64,000 nt of DNA, taken from NCBI RefSeq assembly GCF_000600005.1, contig NZ_CP007446.1:186001-250000 (forward strand). The letters run 5' to 3'. Origin of the DNA: Snodgrassella alvi wkB2 (GTDB lineage: Bacteria > Pseudomonadota > Gammaproteobacteria > Burkholderiales > Neisseriaceae). Position numbers and translations under genes: made by a program. The notes beneath the pieces are model-generated. The model saw only the letters and a list, made by a program, of their open reading frames with translations, made no database searches and was not told the origin of the DNA. Below are positions 8,182-18,623 of the stretch, in pieces. Within the stretch, counting starts at the first letter, position 1; each line of letters opens with the position of its first letter.

Positions 8182-9369
8182 ATGTCATACTACTATGAGA
8201 ACCCGCCTACTGCCGGATTACCGCTAAAGTGGTCTGACTGGTGGCCGGCAGCTCAGTCACTTACGAGCAGAGTCAGCGAACAATTGCATCTGCCGCCTTT
8301 ACAACTTACCTGTTCAGGTACTGCAGCACTGATTATTGCGTTAACAACACTGGCGCAGCAACAGCCACAGCGTAAAACCGTAATTGTACCGGCATATACC
8401 TGTCCGCTGGTTGCGCTGGCCGTTCATCATTGTGGTTTACAGTTACAGTTATGTGACTTAAAACCCGGTAGTATCGATATGGATATCGCTCAGTTAAGTA
8501 CTCTGTTAAATGAGCAGGTATTGGCAGTGATACCTACACACTTGGGCGGCCGGGTGACAGATGTCAGTACCGTTAAACAACTGGCTCAGTCCTATCAGAT
8601 TAGTGTGATAGAGGATGCAGCGCAGGCATTGGGTGCAGAAGTAGGGCAGCATGGTGATATTGTGCTGTTCAGTCTGGCAGCCGGTAAAGGGCTAACTATG
8701 TATGAAGGCGGTTTGTTAACCGCCAGTGATATGCAATTACGCAGTAATTTACAAGCTATGTCCGAAAAATTATTGCCACGCCGGTGCAAATGGGAGTTGC
8801 TGAGAACTCTCGAATTATTTGGATACACTGCTTTGTATAATCCTGCCGGTTTACATTTTGTTTATGGGCAAGGCAGGAGAAAGGCATTGCGCCGGCAGCA
8901 ATGGATTGCAGCCGTTGGAGATGATTTTGATTTTGATATTCCAATGCATCGGGTTAGTCGCTGGCGTCAGCATGTAGCTGCTAATGCTTTCCTGCGTTTA
9001 CCGGCATTTCTAGATATGTTGCAAAAGCAGGCCTACCAGCGTATTGAACAATTGCAGAGTATTTCCGGAATAGAGGTGATCGTCGATCAGCATGGTCGGG
9101 GTGTATGGCCTTTTCTAATGGTGTTATTGCCTGCATGCCAACATCGCGATGCTGTATTAAAACAGCTATGGACTAGTCCGCTGGGGGTAACGCGGTTATT
9201 TATTCACCCATTGTCTCAATACGATTATTTACAGCCGATTGTACCTGCTTCATCCATGCCGAATGCTGAAGACTTTGCTGCACGTATGTTCACTATTACC
9301 AACAGCCTGTGGCTTACTGATGCTCAATTTTCCCGGATATGTGAAGTTATTCAGGATGCTGTGCGCTGA
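8182..9369 (+). CDS. DegT/DnrJ/EryC1-type PLP-dependent enzyme
   Basis: A 395-residue member of the DegT/DnrJ/EryC1/StrS aminotransferase fold, the group that aminates keto sugars and related metabolites. Visible features are the N-terminal LTCSGTAALIIAL (cofactor phosphate region), VPAYTCPLVALAV, the Asp that contacts the PLP ring in VIEDAAQALGAE, and the probable Schiff-base lysine in SLAAGKGLTMYEGG. The usual GE/S-xT context around the lysine is somewhat altered, so the activity may differ from sugar amination. No nucleotide-sugar genes are near. The last 19 bases overlap the convergent arginase-fold gene on the other strand. Confidence 0.82.
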   Translation: MSYYYENPPTAGLPLKWSDWWPAAQSLTSRVSEQLHLPPLQLTCSGTAALIIALTTLAQQQPQRKTVIVPAYTCPLVALAVHHCGLQLQLCDLKPGSIDMDIAQLSTLLNEQVLAVIPTHLGGRVTDVSTVKQLAQSYQISVIEDAAQALGAEVGQHGDIVLFSLAAGKGLTMYEGGLLTASDMQLRSNLQAMSEKLLPRRCKWELLRTLELFGYTALYNPAGLHFVYGQGRRKALRRQQWIAAVGDDFDFDIPMHRVSRWRQHVAANAFLRLPAFLDMLQKQAYQRIEQLQSISGIEVIVDQHGRGVWPFLMVLLPACQHRDAVLKQLWTSPLGVTRLFIHPLSQYDYLQPIVPASSMPNAEDFAARMFTITNSLWLTDAQFSRICEVIQDAVR

Positions 9370-10241
9370 TTCTGAGCCAGAGCGGCAAGCAATTGCTGAT
9401 TAACCGCATGATGTTTTTCTTGCCATGCAGTCAGTGTAGTAGCCGGAATGGGTTCCTGTTTGTCCATTGCACTCAGTAAGCGTTTTAGCGGGCTGGAATA
9501 TTCCCACTGAGATACTTCACCAGTAATATCGCTGCCAATAATCCGCTGATTCATAGCGTTAATCACAGTTAATAAATGTTCCAGTTGCATGCGCCCCTGA
9601 TCCCAGTTGGTTTGTACTACGTCCTTACCCAGAACATCTTTGTCTATCGAGATATATACGGGTTCATTAGTATGTTGCTGTGTCTGGATAAAAGTGCTTA
9701 CCAGTTCTTCTGGTGAGGAGAATGCCCGAAAAGCCTGTTTCAGACCAATTGTTCTTGCCCAGCCAACCCGTACATCCATACACCAGTAAGTTAATTTACC
9801 CTGAAATAATGGCGCCAGCCGGTTTTCCCAGCTGTGTGCCACCCCTATATCATTTGAAGTAATACCTAATACATGTACATGGCTGACAAAAGGCAATTGC
9901 GCCACGTAACTGACCCACGAACCACAGTGAATTCCGAACAGATAACGCATATTATCCGGATGATTATCAAAAATAATGACTTGTATCGGATTGGAGGCAC
10001 TGAAAAATTGCTGTAAACGCTTAATCAACAATAGTGAAATATGATGATAGTCGCCACTGCCGGTTAATACCGTACCATAATGTTCGGGTAATTGCTGATT
10101 CAGTTCAGCCTGTAATTTCTTAAAACTGGTCTGAGAGCAACCAAAACGAATAACTTCCTGCCATTGACCAAGTTCAATTCTTACTGCATCTGGTATAGAT
10201 CCTGTACTGTGGTCAAAATCCAGAATTACCGTTTTATTCAT
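9351..10241 (-). CDS. Arginase/ureohydrolase-fold protein
   Basis: A 296-residue protein whose metal-site motifs follow the arginase/agmatinase pattern. GSGDYHH (about residue 61) stands in for the usual GGDH, IIFDNHPDNM for DAHxD, and ISIDKDVLG for the SxDxDxxDP motif. TGEVS near residue 240 could supply the acidic residue. The ligands needed for a dinuclear metal centre look retained, but the spacing and the flanking residues are divergent, so the substrate is probably not plain arginine. It overlaps the N-acyltransferase gene by 8 bases, a tight operon. In context it may hydrolyse an amidino or acyl-amide intermediate (inference). Confidence 0.75.
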   Translation of the reverse strand: MNKTVILDFDHSTGSIPDAVRIELGQWQEVIRFGCSQTSFKKLQAELNQQLPEHYGTVLTGSGDYHHISLLLIKRLQQFFSASNPIQVIIFDNHPDNMRYLFGIHCGSWVSYVAQLPFVSHVHVLGITSNDIGVAHSWENRLAPLFQGKLTYWCMDVRVGWARTIGLKQAFRAFSSPEELVSTFIQTQQHTNEPVYISIDKDVLGKDVVQTNWDQGRMQLEHLLTVINAMNQRIIGSDITGEVSQWEYSSPLKRLLSAMDKQEPIPATTLTAWQEKHHAVNQQLLAALAQNQRTAS

Positions 10242-11322
10242 GTTTTTTACTATCCTGAGTAGGCTGATTGCTATTTTCCTGCCAGATTTTATCCTGTTCG
10301 AAACGAGTACTGATTTTTGCCAGTAGCTTTCTTAAAACAGGATTGCGGACATACACCATATGTTTGGTAAAAGTAAATTGTGCACCTAAAGATGCTTTAA
10401 CTTGCGGATCCGTCCAGCCGGCGACATAAACTTTAAGTCCATGCTCTTTGGCATAATTCAGATTGTAAAACCAGCTCAGATAATACAAATTCAGTTCCCG
10501 TGCCTGAGGATAAACAAAACCGATATACTTATCTACCAGCATACCGTTCAGAACAAAACAGATATTGTAACCAATTAGTTCTTGCTGATAATGGTAGGTA
10601 AAAATCCTGGCCTGATTGCTGCTGTCCTGTAACAGGCGCACAAAAAAATCTTTGGTTAATAAATCAAAATGGATTTCACTTTGATTATAAACATTCAAAT
10701 ATAACTGATAGTACTCATCTAAAACGGCCTTATTCTGAAAATAGGCATCACCACTGTGTATACAACCGATTTCTACCAGCGATTGCGTTTTTAATTTGCG
10801 CCGGAAGTTTTTACGCCGCTGATAAGACAGACGGCCTAGATATTCATCAATATCATTAAAATCTATCGGTACCCAGGCTAATGCCTGACCTTCTACTGCA
10901 ATAAATCCTTCTTGTTGCAATACCTGTATCAGTGATGCAGCATATTCATTTGCCTGATGATTCAGTAATGGTGATTGCTGAGGAATATCTTTCACAATCA
11001 GCAGCGGATATTTTTTGCCATAATGCTGTTTAATTTCCGTAGCTAACTGCTGCACAGATTGTTGTTGAGTAAACAGCGCATATTCCGATACAGTAGTACC
11101 AATAAAACAAGTTTCAGGTTTCAGAAACTGCTGCCACCAGTTAAATAACGGCCAATGGCGAATTTTTTGCTGAAAATCAGATTCTGCGGTAGTCAGTAAA
11201 TCAAACCGTGCAGCAAATGCCGGTACCCCGCTAGTTAATTGCCATGCTGTAAAATCCTGAGGCGGACTGGTCAGAAAAGTGTCGACCAGTTCATTCGGTT
11301 CCAGTTGAGTCAGATAATTCAT
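10234..11322 (-). CDS. FemAB/GNAT-like N-acyltransferase (COG3146-like)
   Basis: A 362-residue cytoplasmic protein. The central region LSYQRRKNFRRKLK, the downstream IGYNICFVLNGMLVDKYIGF strands and the GLKVYVAGWTDPQVKASLGA segment are characteristic of the peptidogalycan-biosynthesis/FemAB-like branch of the GNAT fold. That branch transfers acyl or aminoacyl groups to amines. The first ~130 residues are a less conserved domain. It lies between a class III aminotransferase (53 bases upstream) and the arginase-fold gene (8-base overlap), suggesting that the amine made by the aminotransferase is acylated here. Fold is fairly sure; donor and acceptor are unknown. Confidence 0.72.
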   Translation of the reverse strand: MNYLTQLEPNELVDTFLTSPPQDFTAWQLTSGVPAFAARFDLLTTAESDFQQKIRHWPLFNWWQQFLKPETCFIGTTVSEYALFTQQQSVQQLATEIKQHYGKKYPLLIVKDIPQQSPLLNHQANEYAASLIQVLQQEGFIAVEGQALAWVPIDFNDIDEYLGRLSYQRRKNFRRKLKTQSLVEIGCIHSGDAYFQNKAVLDEYYQLYLNVYNQSEIHFDLLTKDFFVRLLQDSSNQARIFTYHYQQELIGYNICFVLNGMLVDKYIGFVYPQARELNLYYLSWFYNLNYAKEHGLKVYVAGWTDPQVKASLGAQFTFTKHMVYVRNPVLRKLLAKISTRFEQDKIWQENSNQPTQDSKKHE

Positions 11323-11375
11323 AATTTACTAATACGGCAGCCAGCCTGAATATCAGCCGGCTGCCATTACCAGCC

Positions 11376-12794
11376 CTAAGCTGTTAACTCTTTTTTAGCA
11401 CGTGTAATCAATTGATCCAGCAATTCAATACCCTGATCAATTTCCTGTTTAGTAATATGTAATGAAGGCGCAAAAGTAATGACATTTTTGTAATAACCGC
11501 CAATATCCAGTACCAGCCCCATTTTCTGACCCTGCCAGTCCAGATCGCCGGACATACCAATATCCACCATTTTGTCTACCAGAGCTTTATTCGGAGTAAA
11601 GCCGTCTTCTGTGCAGATTTCGGCACGTAAAGCCAGCCCCAGACCGTCTACTTCACCTATTTCCTTATGGCGCTGTTCCAGTGTTTTTAAGCCCTCAAGG
11701 AAATACGCTCCGCTTTCCATAACCATTTTTTCATAATCAGTTTCGGCCATCATCTTAAATACTTCCAGACCTACTGCTGTTCCTAATGGATTTGAGGCAA
11801 AAGTAGAATGAGTAGAACCAGCCGGAAATACCTGAGGATTAATCAGTTCTTCCCGCGCCCACAGACCACCAAGCGGATTCATACCATTCGTCAGTGCCTT
11901 AGCAAATACCAGCATATCTGGTTTTACATCAAAGTGTTCAATTGACCATAATTTACCGGTGCGATAAAAACCCATCTGAATTTCATCAACAACCAGCAAA
12001 ATACCATATTGATCCAGAACCTTTTTCAGTCCTTTAAAGTAGTTGCGTGGCGGTACAATATATCCGCCTGTTCCTTGCAGTGGTTCCACATAGAAGGCTG
12101 CATATTCAGCTTGTCCCGCTTTCGGATCCCACACACCATGGTATTCTGTTTCAAACAGGCGGGCAAAATCTGCCACCAAATGTTCGCCATACTCTTCTGC
12201 CGTCATTCCTTTAGGGCGGCGGAACGGATAAGGAAACGGAATAAACATAGCGCGATCACCAAAATGGCCATAACGCCGGCGATAACGGAAGCTGGAGGTA
12301 ATGGAAGATGCACCTAAAGTACGTCCATGGTAGCCACCTTCAAACGCAAACATTAATGAACGGCCTTCAGATGCATTACGGATAATTTTCAATGAATCTT
12401 CAATACACTGAGAACCACCGACATTGAAATGCACACGACCATCATGACCAAATTTACGTTTCATATCCAGAGCAATGGTTTTAGCCAGCTCAATTTTAGT
12501 AGGATGCAAATACTGGCTGGCACATTGCGGTAATGTATCAACCTGTTGCTTCAGCACAGCATTCAGCCGTTCATTTGCATAGCCAAAATTACAGGCCGAA
12601 TACCACATCTGTAAGTCCAGATAAGGCGTACCATTTTTATCGTACATATAGCTGCCTTCGCAGCCATCAAAGATTTTTGGCGGATTCACATAATGTACCG
12701 TATCACCAAACGAACAGTACTTTGCTTCATCTGCCAGTAACTGTGCATCATCAGGACGATTTACAAGTATTTGAGCACTAGGCTTACTCATCAT
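11376..12794 (-). CDS. Class III PLP-dependent aminotransferase
   Basis: A 472-residue enzyme of the ornithine/4-aminobutyrate/diaminobutyrate aminotransferase class. The PLP phosphate contact is in NVGGSQCIEDSLKI, the aromatic stacking region in FEGGYHGRTLGASSIT, the ring Asp in LLVVDEIQMGFYRTGKL, and the Schiff-base lysine in VFAKALTNGMNPLGG. The GSTHSTFASNPLGTA segment is also typical. It is the promoter-proximal gene of the - strand half of the locus. Class III enzymes transfer a terminal (omega) amino group, so the pathway probably handles a diamine or omega-amino acid. Two ATG codons are possible (12794 and 12791). The exact substrate cannot be read. Confidence 0.88.
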   Translation of the reverse strand: MMSKPSAQILVNRPDDAQLLADEAKYCSFGDTVHYVNPPKIFDGCEGSYMYDKNGTPYLDLQMWYSACNFGYANERLNAVLKQQVDTLPQCASQYLHPTKIELAKTIALDMKRKFGHDGRVHFNVGGSQCIEDSLKIIRNASEGRSLMFAFEGGYHGRTLGASSITSSFRYRRRYGHFGDRAMFIPFPYPFRRPKGMTAEEYGEHLVADFARLFETEYHGVWDPKAGQAEYAAFYVEPLQGTGGYIVPPRNYFKGLKKVLDQYGILLVVDEIQMGFYRTGKLWSIEHFDVKPDMLVFAKALTNGMNPLGGLWAREELINPQVFPAGSTHSTFASNPLGTAVGLEVFKMMAETDYEKMVMESGAYFLEGLKTLEQRHKEIGEVDGLGLALRAEICTEDGFTPNKALVDKMVDIGMSGDLDWQGQKMGLVLDIGGYYKNVITFAPSLHITKQEIDQGIELLDQLITRAKKELTA

Positions 12795-13184
12795 TTATTC
12801 CATTCATTTAAAATAAAACATCTTAATAAAAAGTACATAATTAATACTATTATATCCTGCTAAAGCATCAAAACCGTAACAAACAAAACCTAATAACCTG
12901 ATAAAACCATTATCTGCTCAATATTCAATTATCTTTGCACTTAATTTAAAAAAAGAAAATGTGTAAAACATATTGGCTTAGCAATTCACTGACAATATAT
13001 AGATTGCACCCTAACCAAATAAAATTTTATATTCACAAAACTAAACAATATTTAATGATCCGCAATAGACTTATGCAAAAAAAACTAAAATCAATTTTTA
13101 CTAATATTTCTCAATCAGTTAGACTTAAATCACAATAAACACACAATATTACTGGCTACTATTGATCAGCCTAATCACACAACT
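12795..13184. other. Divergent intergenic region, AT-rich
   Basis: About 390 bases between the divergent aminotransferase and MFS genes. It must hold both promoters, but I cannot single out convincing -35/-10 pairs or an operator. No coding frame or RNA gene seen. Confidence 0.5.
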
Positions 13185-14378
13185 ATGAACACAGAACCTA
13201 ATCGCATTCCTCATCCCCGCTGGCTTTTATTTGCTCTTGCTGTTGGCGGTTTTGCAATCGGCACTACAGAATTTGCCACCATGAGTGTTTTGCCCTATAT
13301 CGCCAGTGGTTTAAATATAAGCGAACCTATAGCAGGGCATCTAATCAGCATTTATGCACTGGGTGTTGTCCTAGGCGCTCCGGTTATTGCCATATTTGGT
13401 GCACGCTTTAGCAGGCGCAGCCTGTTACTGGTGCTTATGGCATTTTTCTCTCTGACACATCTCGGCACGATGCTGGCTCCAGATTACCGCAGTATGATGT
13501 TATTTCGCTTTTTAAGTGGCTTGCCGCATGGTGCCTATTTTGGTGTTGGTGCACTGGTTGCTGCAGCTATGGTGCCTCCAGATAAGAGAACTCAGGCTGT
13601 AGGATTAATGATGATCGGTTTAACCATTGCTACCACCATCGGCGTACCTTTGAGTAGCTGGTTGGCTCAAGCAGTAGGCTGGCGGGTTGTTTTTCTTATC
13701 GTTGCCATACTGGCTGCTTTAACAGTGATACTGGTAGCTCTTTTTTTACCGGCAAATTGTATGCAAGGAGGCGGTAGCAATGCGCTGCGTGAACTTAGTG
13801 CACTGACCAACCGGCAAATATGGTTGACACTGGCTATAGGAGCCATTGGTTTTGGCGGCATGTTTGGCATATATGCTTACATGGCTTCAACACTTGAAGA
13901 TATTACCGGTATGTCACCTAAAAACGTACCACTGGTGATGTGTCTTTACGGTGTAGGCATGACTCTTGGCAATATTATCGTGCCACGCCTGGCCGGTCGC
14001 CATGTGATGGGTGGATTAGCATGCTTACTGGCCTGGTCTGCTGCTATGCTGGCCTTATATCCTTTTGCAGTGCATCATCCTTACTGGATATGTATTCAGG
14101 TTGTACTAATCGGTATGAGCGGTGCTGTAGGTACATTATTACAAATCCGTTTAATGGATGTAGCTAAAGAAGCTCAGACACTGGCTGCAGCACTCAACCA
14201 TAGTGCTTTTAATGCTGCCAATGCCTTAGGACCCTATTTAGGCGGTTTAACCATTGCCGCCGGTTGGGGATGGACAAGTACAGCATGGGTTGGCGTTGCT
14301 CTTGCTATCATCGGTTTAATCGTATGGTGGTTTACAGTAAAAGATGAACAGCGCACTGCTGCCGCAAATCTGCAATAA
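13185..14378 (+). CDS. MFS transporter, DHA1 (AraJ/YdhP-like) family
   Basis: A 397-residue membrane protein with about 12 hydrophobic helices. The N-terminal half contains FAIGTTEFATMSVLPYIA, the signature of the arabinose-efflux/YdhP-like DHA1 transporters. The loop 2-3 motif A variant is IFGARFSRRSLLL, and a motif C-like region GLTIATTIGVPLSSWLA follows. It is probably a proton-coupled exporter in the inner membrane. Divergent transcription from the class III aminotransferase operon makes it possible that it exports the product of that locus, but this family is often encoded alone. Confidence 0.85.
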   Translation: MNTEPNRIPHPRWLLFALAVGGFAIGTTEFATMSVLPYIASGLNISEPIAGHLISIYALGVVLGAPVIAIFGARFSRRSLLLVLMAFFSLTHLGTMLAPDYRSMMLFRFLSGLPHGAYFGVGALVAAAMVPPDKRTQAVGLMMIGLTIATTIGVPLSSWLAQAVGWRVVFLIVAILAALTVILVALFLPANCMQGGGSNALRELSALTNRQIWLTLAIGAIGFGGMFGIYAYMASTLEDITGMSPKNVPLVMCLYGVGMTLGNIIVPRLAGRHVMGGLACLLAWSAAMLALYPFAVHHPYWICIQVVLIGMSGAVGTLLQIRLMDVAKEAQTLAAALNHSAFNAANALGPYLGGLTIAAGWGWTSTAWVGVALAIIGLIVWWFTVKDEQRTAAANLQ

Positions 14379-14517
14379 CTAAGTTTATTCATGTATACAG
14401 AACAGTAAATAATATTGTAAAAACATGTAACTGATGTTGCAAATAACTGTTAACGTTAATAATCTGTTAATATTAAATTTACTTTAATTATTAATAACAA
14501 CAGATAGGGGAAGTATT

Positions 14518-15411
14518 ATGACTGCAAACCAGCAGCAATCTGAAACCAAAATACCTGATACTGAGCAGGGAGAAAGCCAGAATAACACTTGTCCGAATAA
14601 AAGTACTAAACATAATCAAGATAAAAATACCAAACATAAAAAACTATCCCAAAAGAAATACTACAAAGAGCTGGAAAAACTTCAGGGTGAAATGGTTGCC
14701 CTGCAAGAATGGGTAAAAGCCTCCGGACAAAAAGTATGTATTATTTTTGAAGGTCGCGACGGAGCAGGTAAGGGTGGTGCAATTAAAGCTGTTACTGAAA
14801 GAGTCAGCCCTCGTATTTTTCAAACTATTGCCTTGCCGGCACCAAGTGAACGCCAAAAGTCACAAATGTACATGCAGCGCTATATTCCTCATTTACCTGC
14901 GGCTGGAGAAGTCGTTATTTTCGACCGTAGCTGGTATAACCGTGCAGGTGTAGAACGCGTGATGGGATTCTGTACCGAAGAAGAAAGTAAGGAATTTCTC
15001 GAAGTTATTCCATTTATGGAAAAAGCTATAGTTAATTCCGGTATCATCCTGCTTAAATACTGGCTTGAAGTGAGTATGGAAGAACAGCATAGACGTATGC
15101 TTGGTCGAATTAACGACCCGCGTAAAATCTGGAAGCTTTCTCCCATGGATATCAAGTCCTACAGTCGCTGGTATGATTACTCCCGGGCTCGTGATGAAAT
15201 GATCATGGCGACTGATACCTCATGGGCACCGTGGTACGTGGTTGATTCTAATGATAAAAAGAAAGCGCGTCTGAATATCATTAAACATATATTGAGTGAA
15301 ATTCCGTATAAAAAGACACCACGGAAAAAGGTCGAATTACCAAAACGTCAGGATAAGGGTGATTATCAGGAACCTAATTATCCTTATCGTTATATACCAG
15401 AAGAATATTAA
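14518..15411 (+). CDS. ppk2: Polyphosphate kinase 2 (PPK2)
   Basis: A 297-residue enzyme that transfers phosphate between inorganic polyphosphate and nucleotides. The Walker A motif is FEGRDGAGKGGAIK (about residues 78-91), the Walker B-type segment is VVIFDRSWYNRAGVERVMGF, and the lid module contains RINDPRKIWKLSPMD followed by YDYSRARDEM. These are the class I PPK2 signatures. The first ~40 residues are a low-complexity, Gln/Asn/Lys-rich tail. An AGGGGAAG ribosome site precedes the ATG, and a hairpin terminator follows the stop. It appears to be a single-gene unit. Confidence 0.93.
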   Translation: MTANQQQSETKIPDTEQGESQNNTCPNKSTKHNQDKNTKHKKLSQKKYYKELEKLQGEMVALQEWVKASGQKVCIIFEGRDGAGKGGAIKAVTERVSPRIFQTIALPAPSERQKSQMYMQRYIPHLPAAGEVVIFDRSWYNRAGVERVMGFCTEEESKEFLEVIPFMEKAIVNSGIILLKYWLEVSMEEQHRRMLGRINDPRKIWKLSPMDIKSYSRWYDYSRARDEMIMATDTSWAPWYVVDSNDKKKARLNIIKHILSEIPYKKTPRKKVELPKRQDKGDYQEPNYPYRYIPEEY

Positions 15412-15418
15412 TACAGAG

Positions 15419-15452
15419 CCAGCCAGATAGCAGACTAAACTGGCTGGTTTTA
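15419..15452 (+). terminator. Terminator between convergent ppk2 and rsmE
   Basis: CCAGCCAG at 15419-15426 pairs with CTGGCTGG at 15440-15447 across a 13-base loop, followed by TTTTATT. The position 8 bases after the PPK2 stop supports it. Confidence 0.85.
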
Positions 15453-15476
15453 TTATCAGTTCTGGATTTTTCTAAT

Positions 15477-16202
15477 TTACCCGCGAAAGTCTCCCCATAG
15501 CAACTGCATTGCCGCAATAGCTGCCAAAGATGCTGTTTCTGTCCGTAATACTCTGGGTCCTGTGCTGATTGCATTAAAGCCATGATTAATTGCCAGCTCT
15601 TCTTCAGCCTGGCTTAATCCGCCTTCAGGACCAACCAGCAATACTACTGCCTGTGGCTGTGTAAACTGATTTAATGCTCGGGGCTGGTTTAAACTCATCA
15701 GCAGTTTTAAATCATCCACACCCAGAGCACACAATGCATCTGACAATCCCGTTATCGGTTGAATTTGAGGTACTACCGTTCTGCCGCATTGTTCACAGGC
15801 ACCAATAGCAATATCCAGCCAGCGCTCAAGTTTTTTCATTGCCCGTTCGCCACTTAAGCGCTGGCTACTGCGTTCCGTCAGTACTGGCTGAATCATAGTT
15901 ACGCCCAGCTCCACAGCTTTTTGAATAGTTAAATCCATACGATCACTACTTGATATGGATTGCATCAACGTAATATTTAATGGTGACTCTAAATTAATAT
16001 CTGTACTTTCACGAATCAGTACATCCACATTTTTCTTACCCATTGACGTAATTTCAGCCTGATAGACCTTTCCAAGCCCATCAAAAAGCTCAATTACCTC
16101 ACCTGGCTGGTAGCGTAACACCTGTACATGGCGAGCAGCCGTATCAGGTAAAGAGAATGCATCTGAAACTAAAACACTGGGCGGTAAATAAAAACGTGGC
16201 AT
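15477..16202 (-). CDS. rsmE: 16S rRNA (uracil-1498-N3)-methyltransferase RsmE
   Basis: A 241-residue SPOUT-class methyltransferase acting on U1498 of 16S rRNA. I start it at the ATG at 16202 (MPRFYLP), which aligns with the family N-terminus; a hydrophobic 19-residue extension upstream was rejected. The N-terminal PUA-like domain covers about residues 1-70. The knot motifs near the C-terminus are LLVGPEGGLSQAEEE and RVLRTETASLAAIAA, both diagnostic. Convergent with ppk2 and divergent from the rRNA operon. Confidence 0.95.
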   Translation of the reverse strand: MPRFYLPPSVLVSDAFSLPDTAARHVQVLRYQPGEVIELFDGLGKVYQAEITSMGKKNVDVLIRESTDINLESPLNITLMQSISSSDRMDLTIQKAVELGVTMIQPVLTERSSQRLSGERAMKKLERWLDIAIGACEQCGRTVVPQIQPITGLSDALCALGVDDLKLLMSLNQPRALNQFTQPQAVVLLVGPEGGLSQAEEELAINHGFNAISTGPRVLRTETASLAAIAAMQLLWGDFRG

Positions 16203-16589
16203 AATAGTAGTAAAAAAATCAATCAATAATCCAGCGAATAAAAATAGCCGGATTAACATTTAAACAATTAAATGACTATTCTAATTGTTTATAGAAATAC
16301 AAAAACGAGTATAAAAATACCTAATCTATAAGTCATACATTTAAATAAATCTGCAAATACCCATTCTTATATCAGCAATACAAATTATAAACAATGATAC
16401 CTTTTCACAATCTAAAGAGTATTAATCTTTAGAACTAACGAATATGAATACACAACTCATTTAATAAACACACAGACAAAGCAAGTCATGAAAGTTTGAA
16501 AAATAATCAAACTGAGTCAAAGGAGTCAAAAATAAACACAGGAAAAACAGTTGAATGAGGAGAAAGTCAAAAATAAATGCAGGCAGGAG
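16203..16589. other. AT-rich region upstream of the rRNA promoter
   Basis: About 385 bases between rsmE and the rRNA core promoter. A-rich stretches just upstream of the -35 box (around 16540-16580) could act as an UP element. No gene is supported. Confidence 0.45.
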
Positions 16590-16618
16590 TTGACAGGGGA
16601 TTTGTGGAGGCGTATAGT
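16590..16618 (+). promoter_or_regulatory. rRNA operon core promoter (sigma-70)
   Basis: TTGACA at 16590-16595, a 17-base spacer, and TATAGT at 16613-16618: a near-consensus sigma-70 promoter about 220 bases upstream of mature 16S. Confidence 0.85.
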
Positions 16619-16688
16619 TCGCCTTCTTCGCTGATGACGCGACACGAAACAAACGAACAGTTTAAAGTAGAACGCAGTCGAAAGCAAC

Positions 16689-16699
16689 GCTCTTTAACA
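16689..16699 (+). promoter_or_regulatory. boxA antitermination site in the rRNA leader
   Basis: GCTCTTTAACA matches the bacterial rrn boxA consensus, where the Nus factors assemble. It lies between the promoter and the 16S processing stem. Confidence 0.8.
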
Positions 16700-16706
16700 G
16701 AACAGA

Positions 16707-16729
16707 TTACCGATAAGTGTGAGTGCCAA
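16707..16729 (+). other. 16S processing stem, 5' arm
   Basis: These 23 bases are complementary, with one G-T pair, to 18399-18421 on the far side of the 16S gene. This is the expected long stem cut by RNase III to release pre-16S. Confidence 0.8.
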
Positions 16730-16838
16730 GCGGCCTCACACTGATTCAGAGAGACAAGATAAAAACATTTCTTGTCAATAACTTTGAAGCAGACCAGTGA
16801 AACCGGAGGGAACTTCGGGATTACAAAAAGCTAAGATT

Positions 16839-18380
<1,542 letters not shown>

Positions 18381-18398
18381 GAGAAAAGAAGGGGCTGA

Positions 18399-18421
18399 TT
18401 GGCATTCACACTTATCGGTAA
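18399..18421 (+). other. 16S processing stem, 3' arm
   Basis: Pairs with 16707-16729 across the 16S gene; the RNase III site of the precursor. Confidence 0.8.
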
Positions 18422-18454
18422 ACTGAAAAGATGCGAGAAGAGACTGAATAAACT

Positions 18455-18531
<77 letters not shown>

Positions 18532-18547
18532 CTTATTTAAGGACAGA

Positions 18548-18623
18548 GGGGGCATAGCTCAGTTGGTAGAGCACCTGCTTTGCAAGCAGGGGGTCATCGG
18601 TTCGATCCCGTTTGCCTCCACCA
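18548..18623 (+). tRNA. tRNA-Ala (TGC anticodon)
   Basis: A 76-base cloverleaf starting GGGGGCATAGCTCAG. The anticodon stem-loop CCTGCTTTGCAAGCAGG carries TGC, followed by the T loop GTTCGATCC and an encoded CCA. It follows tRNA-Ile by 16 bases. Confidence 0.97.
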
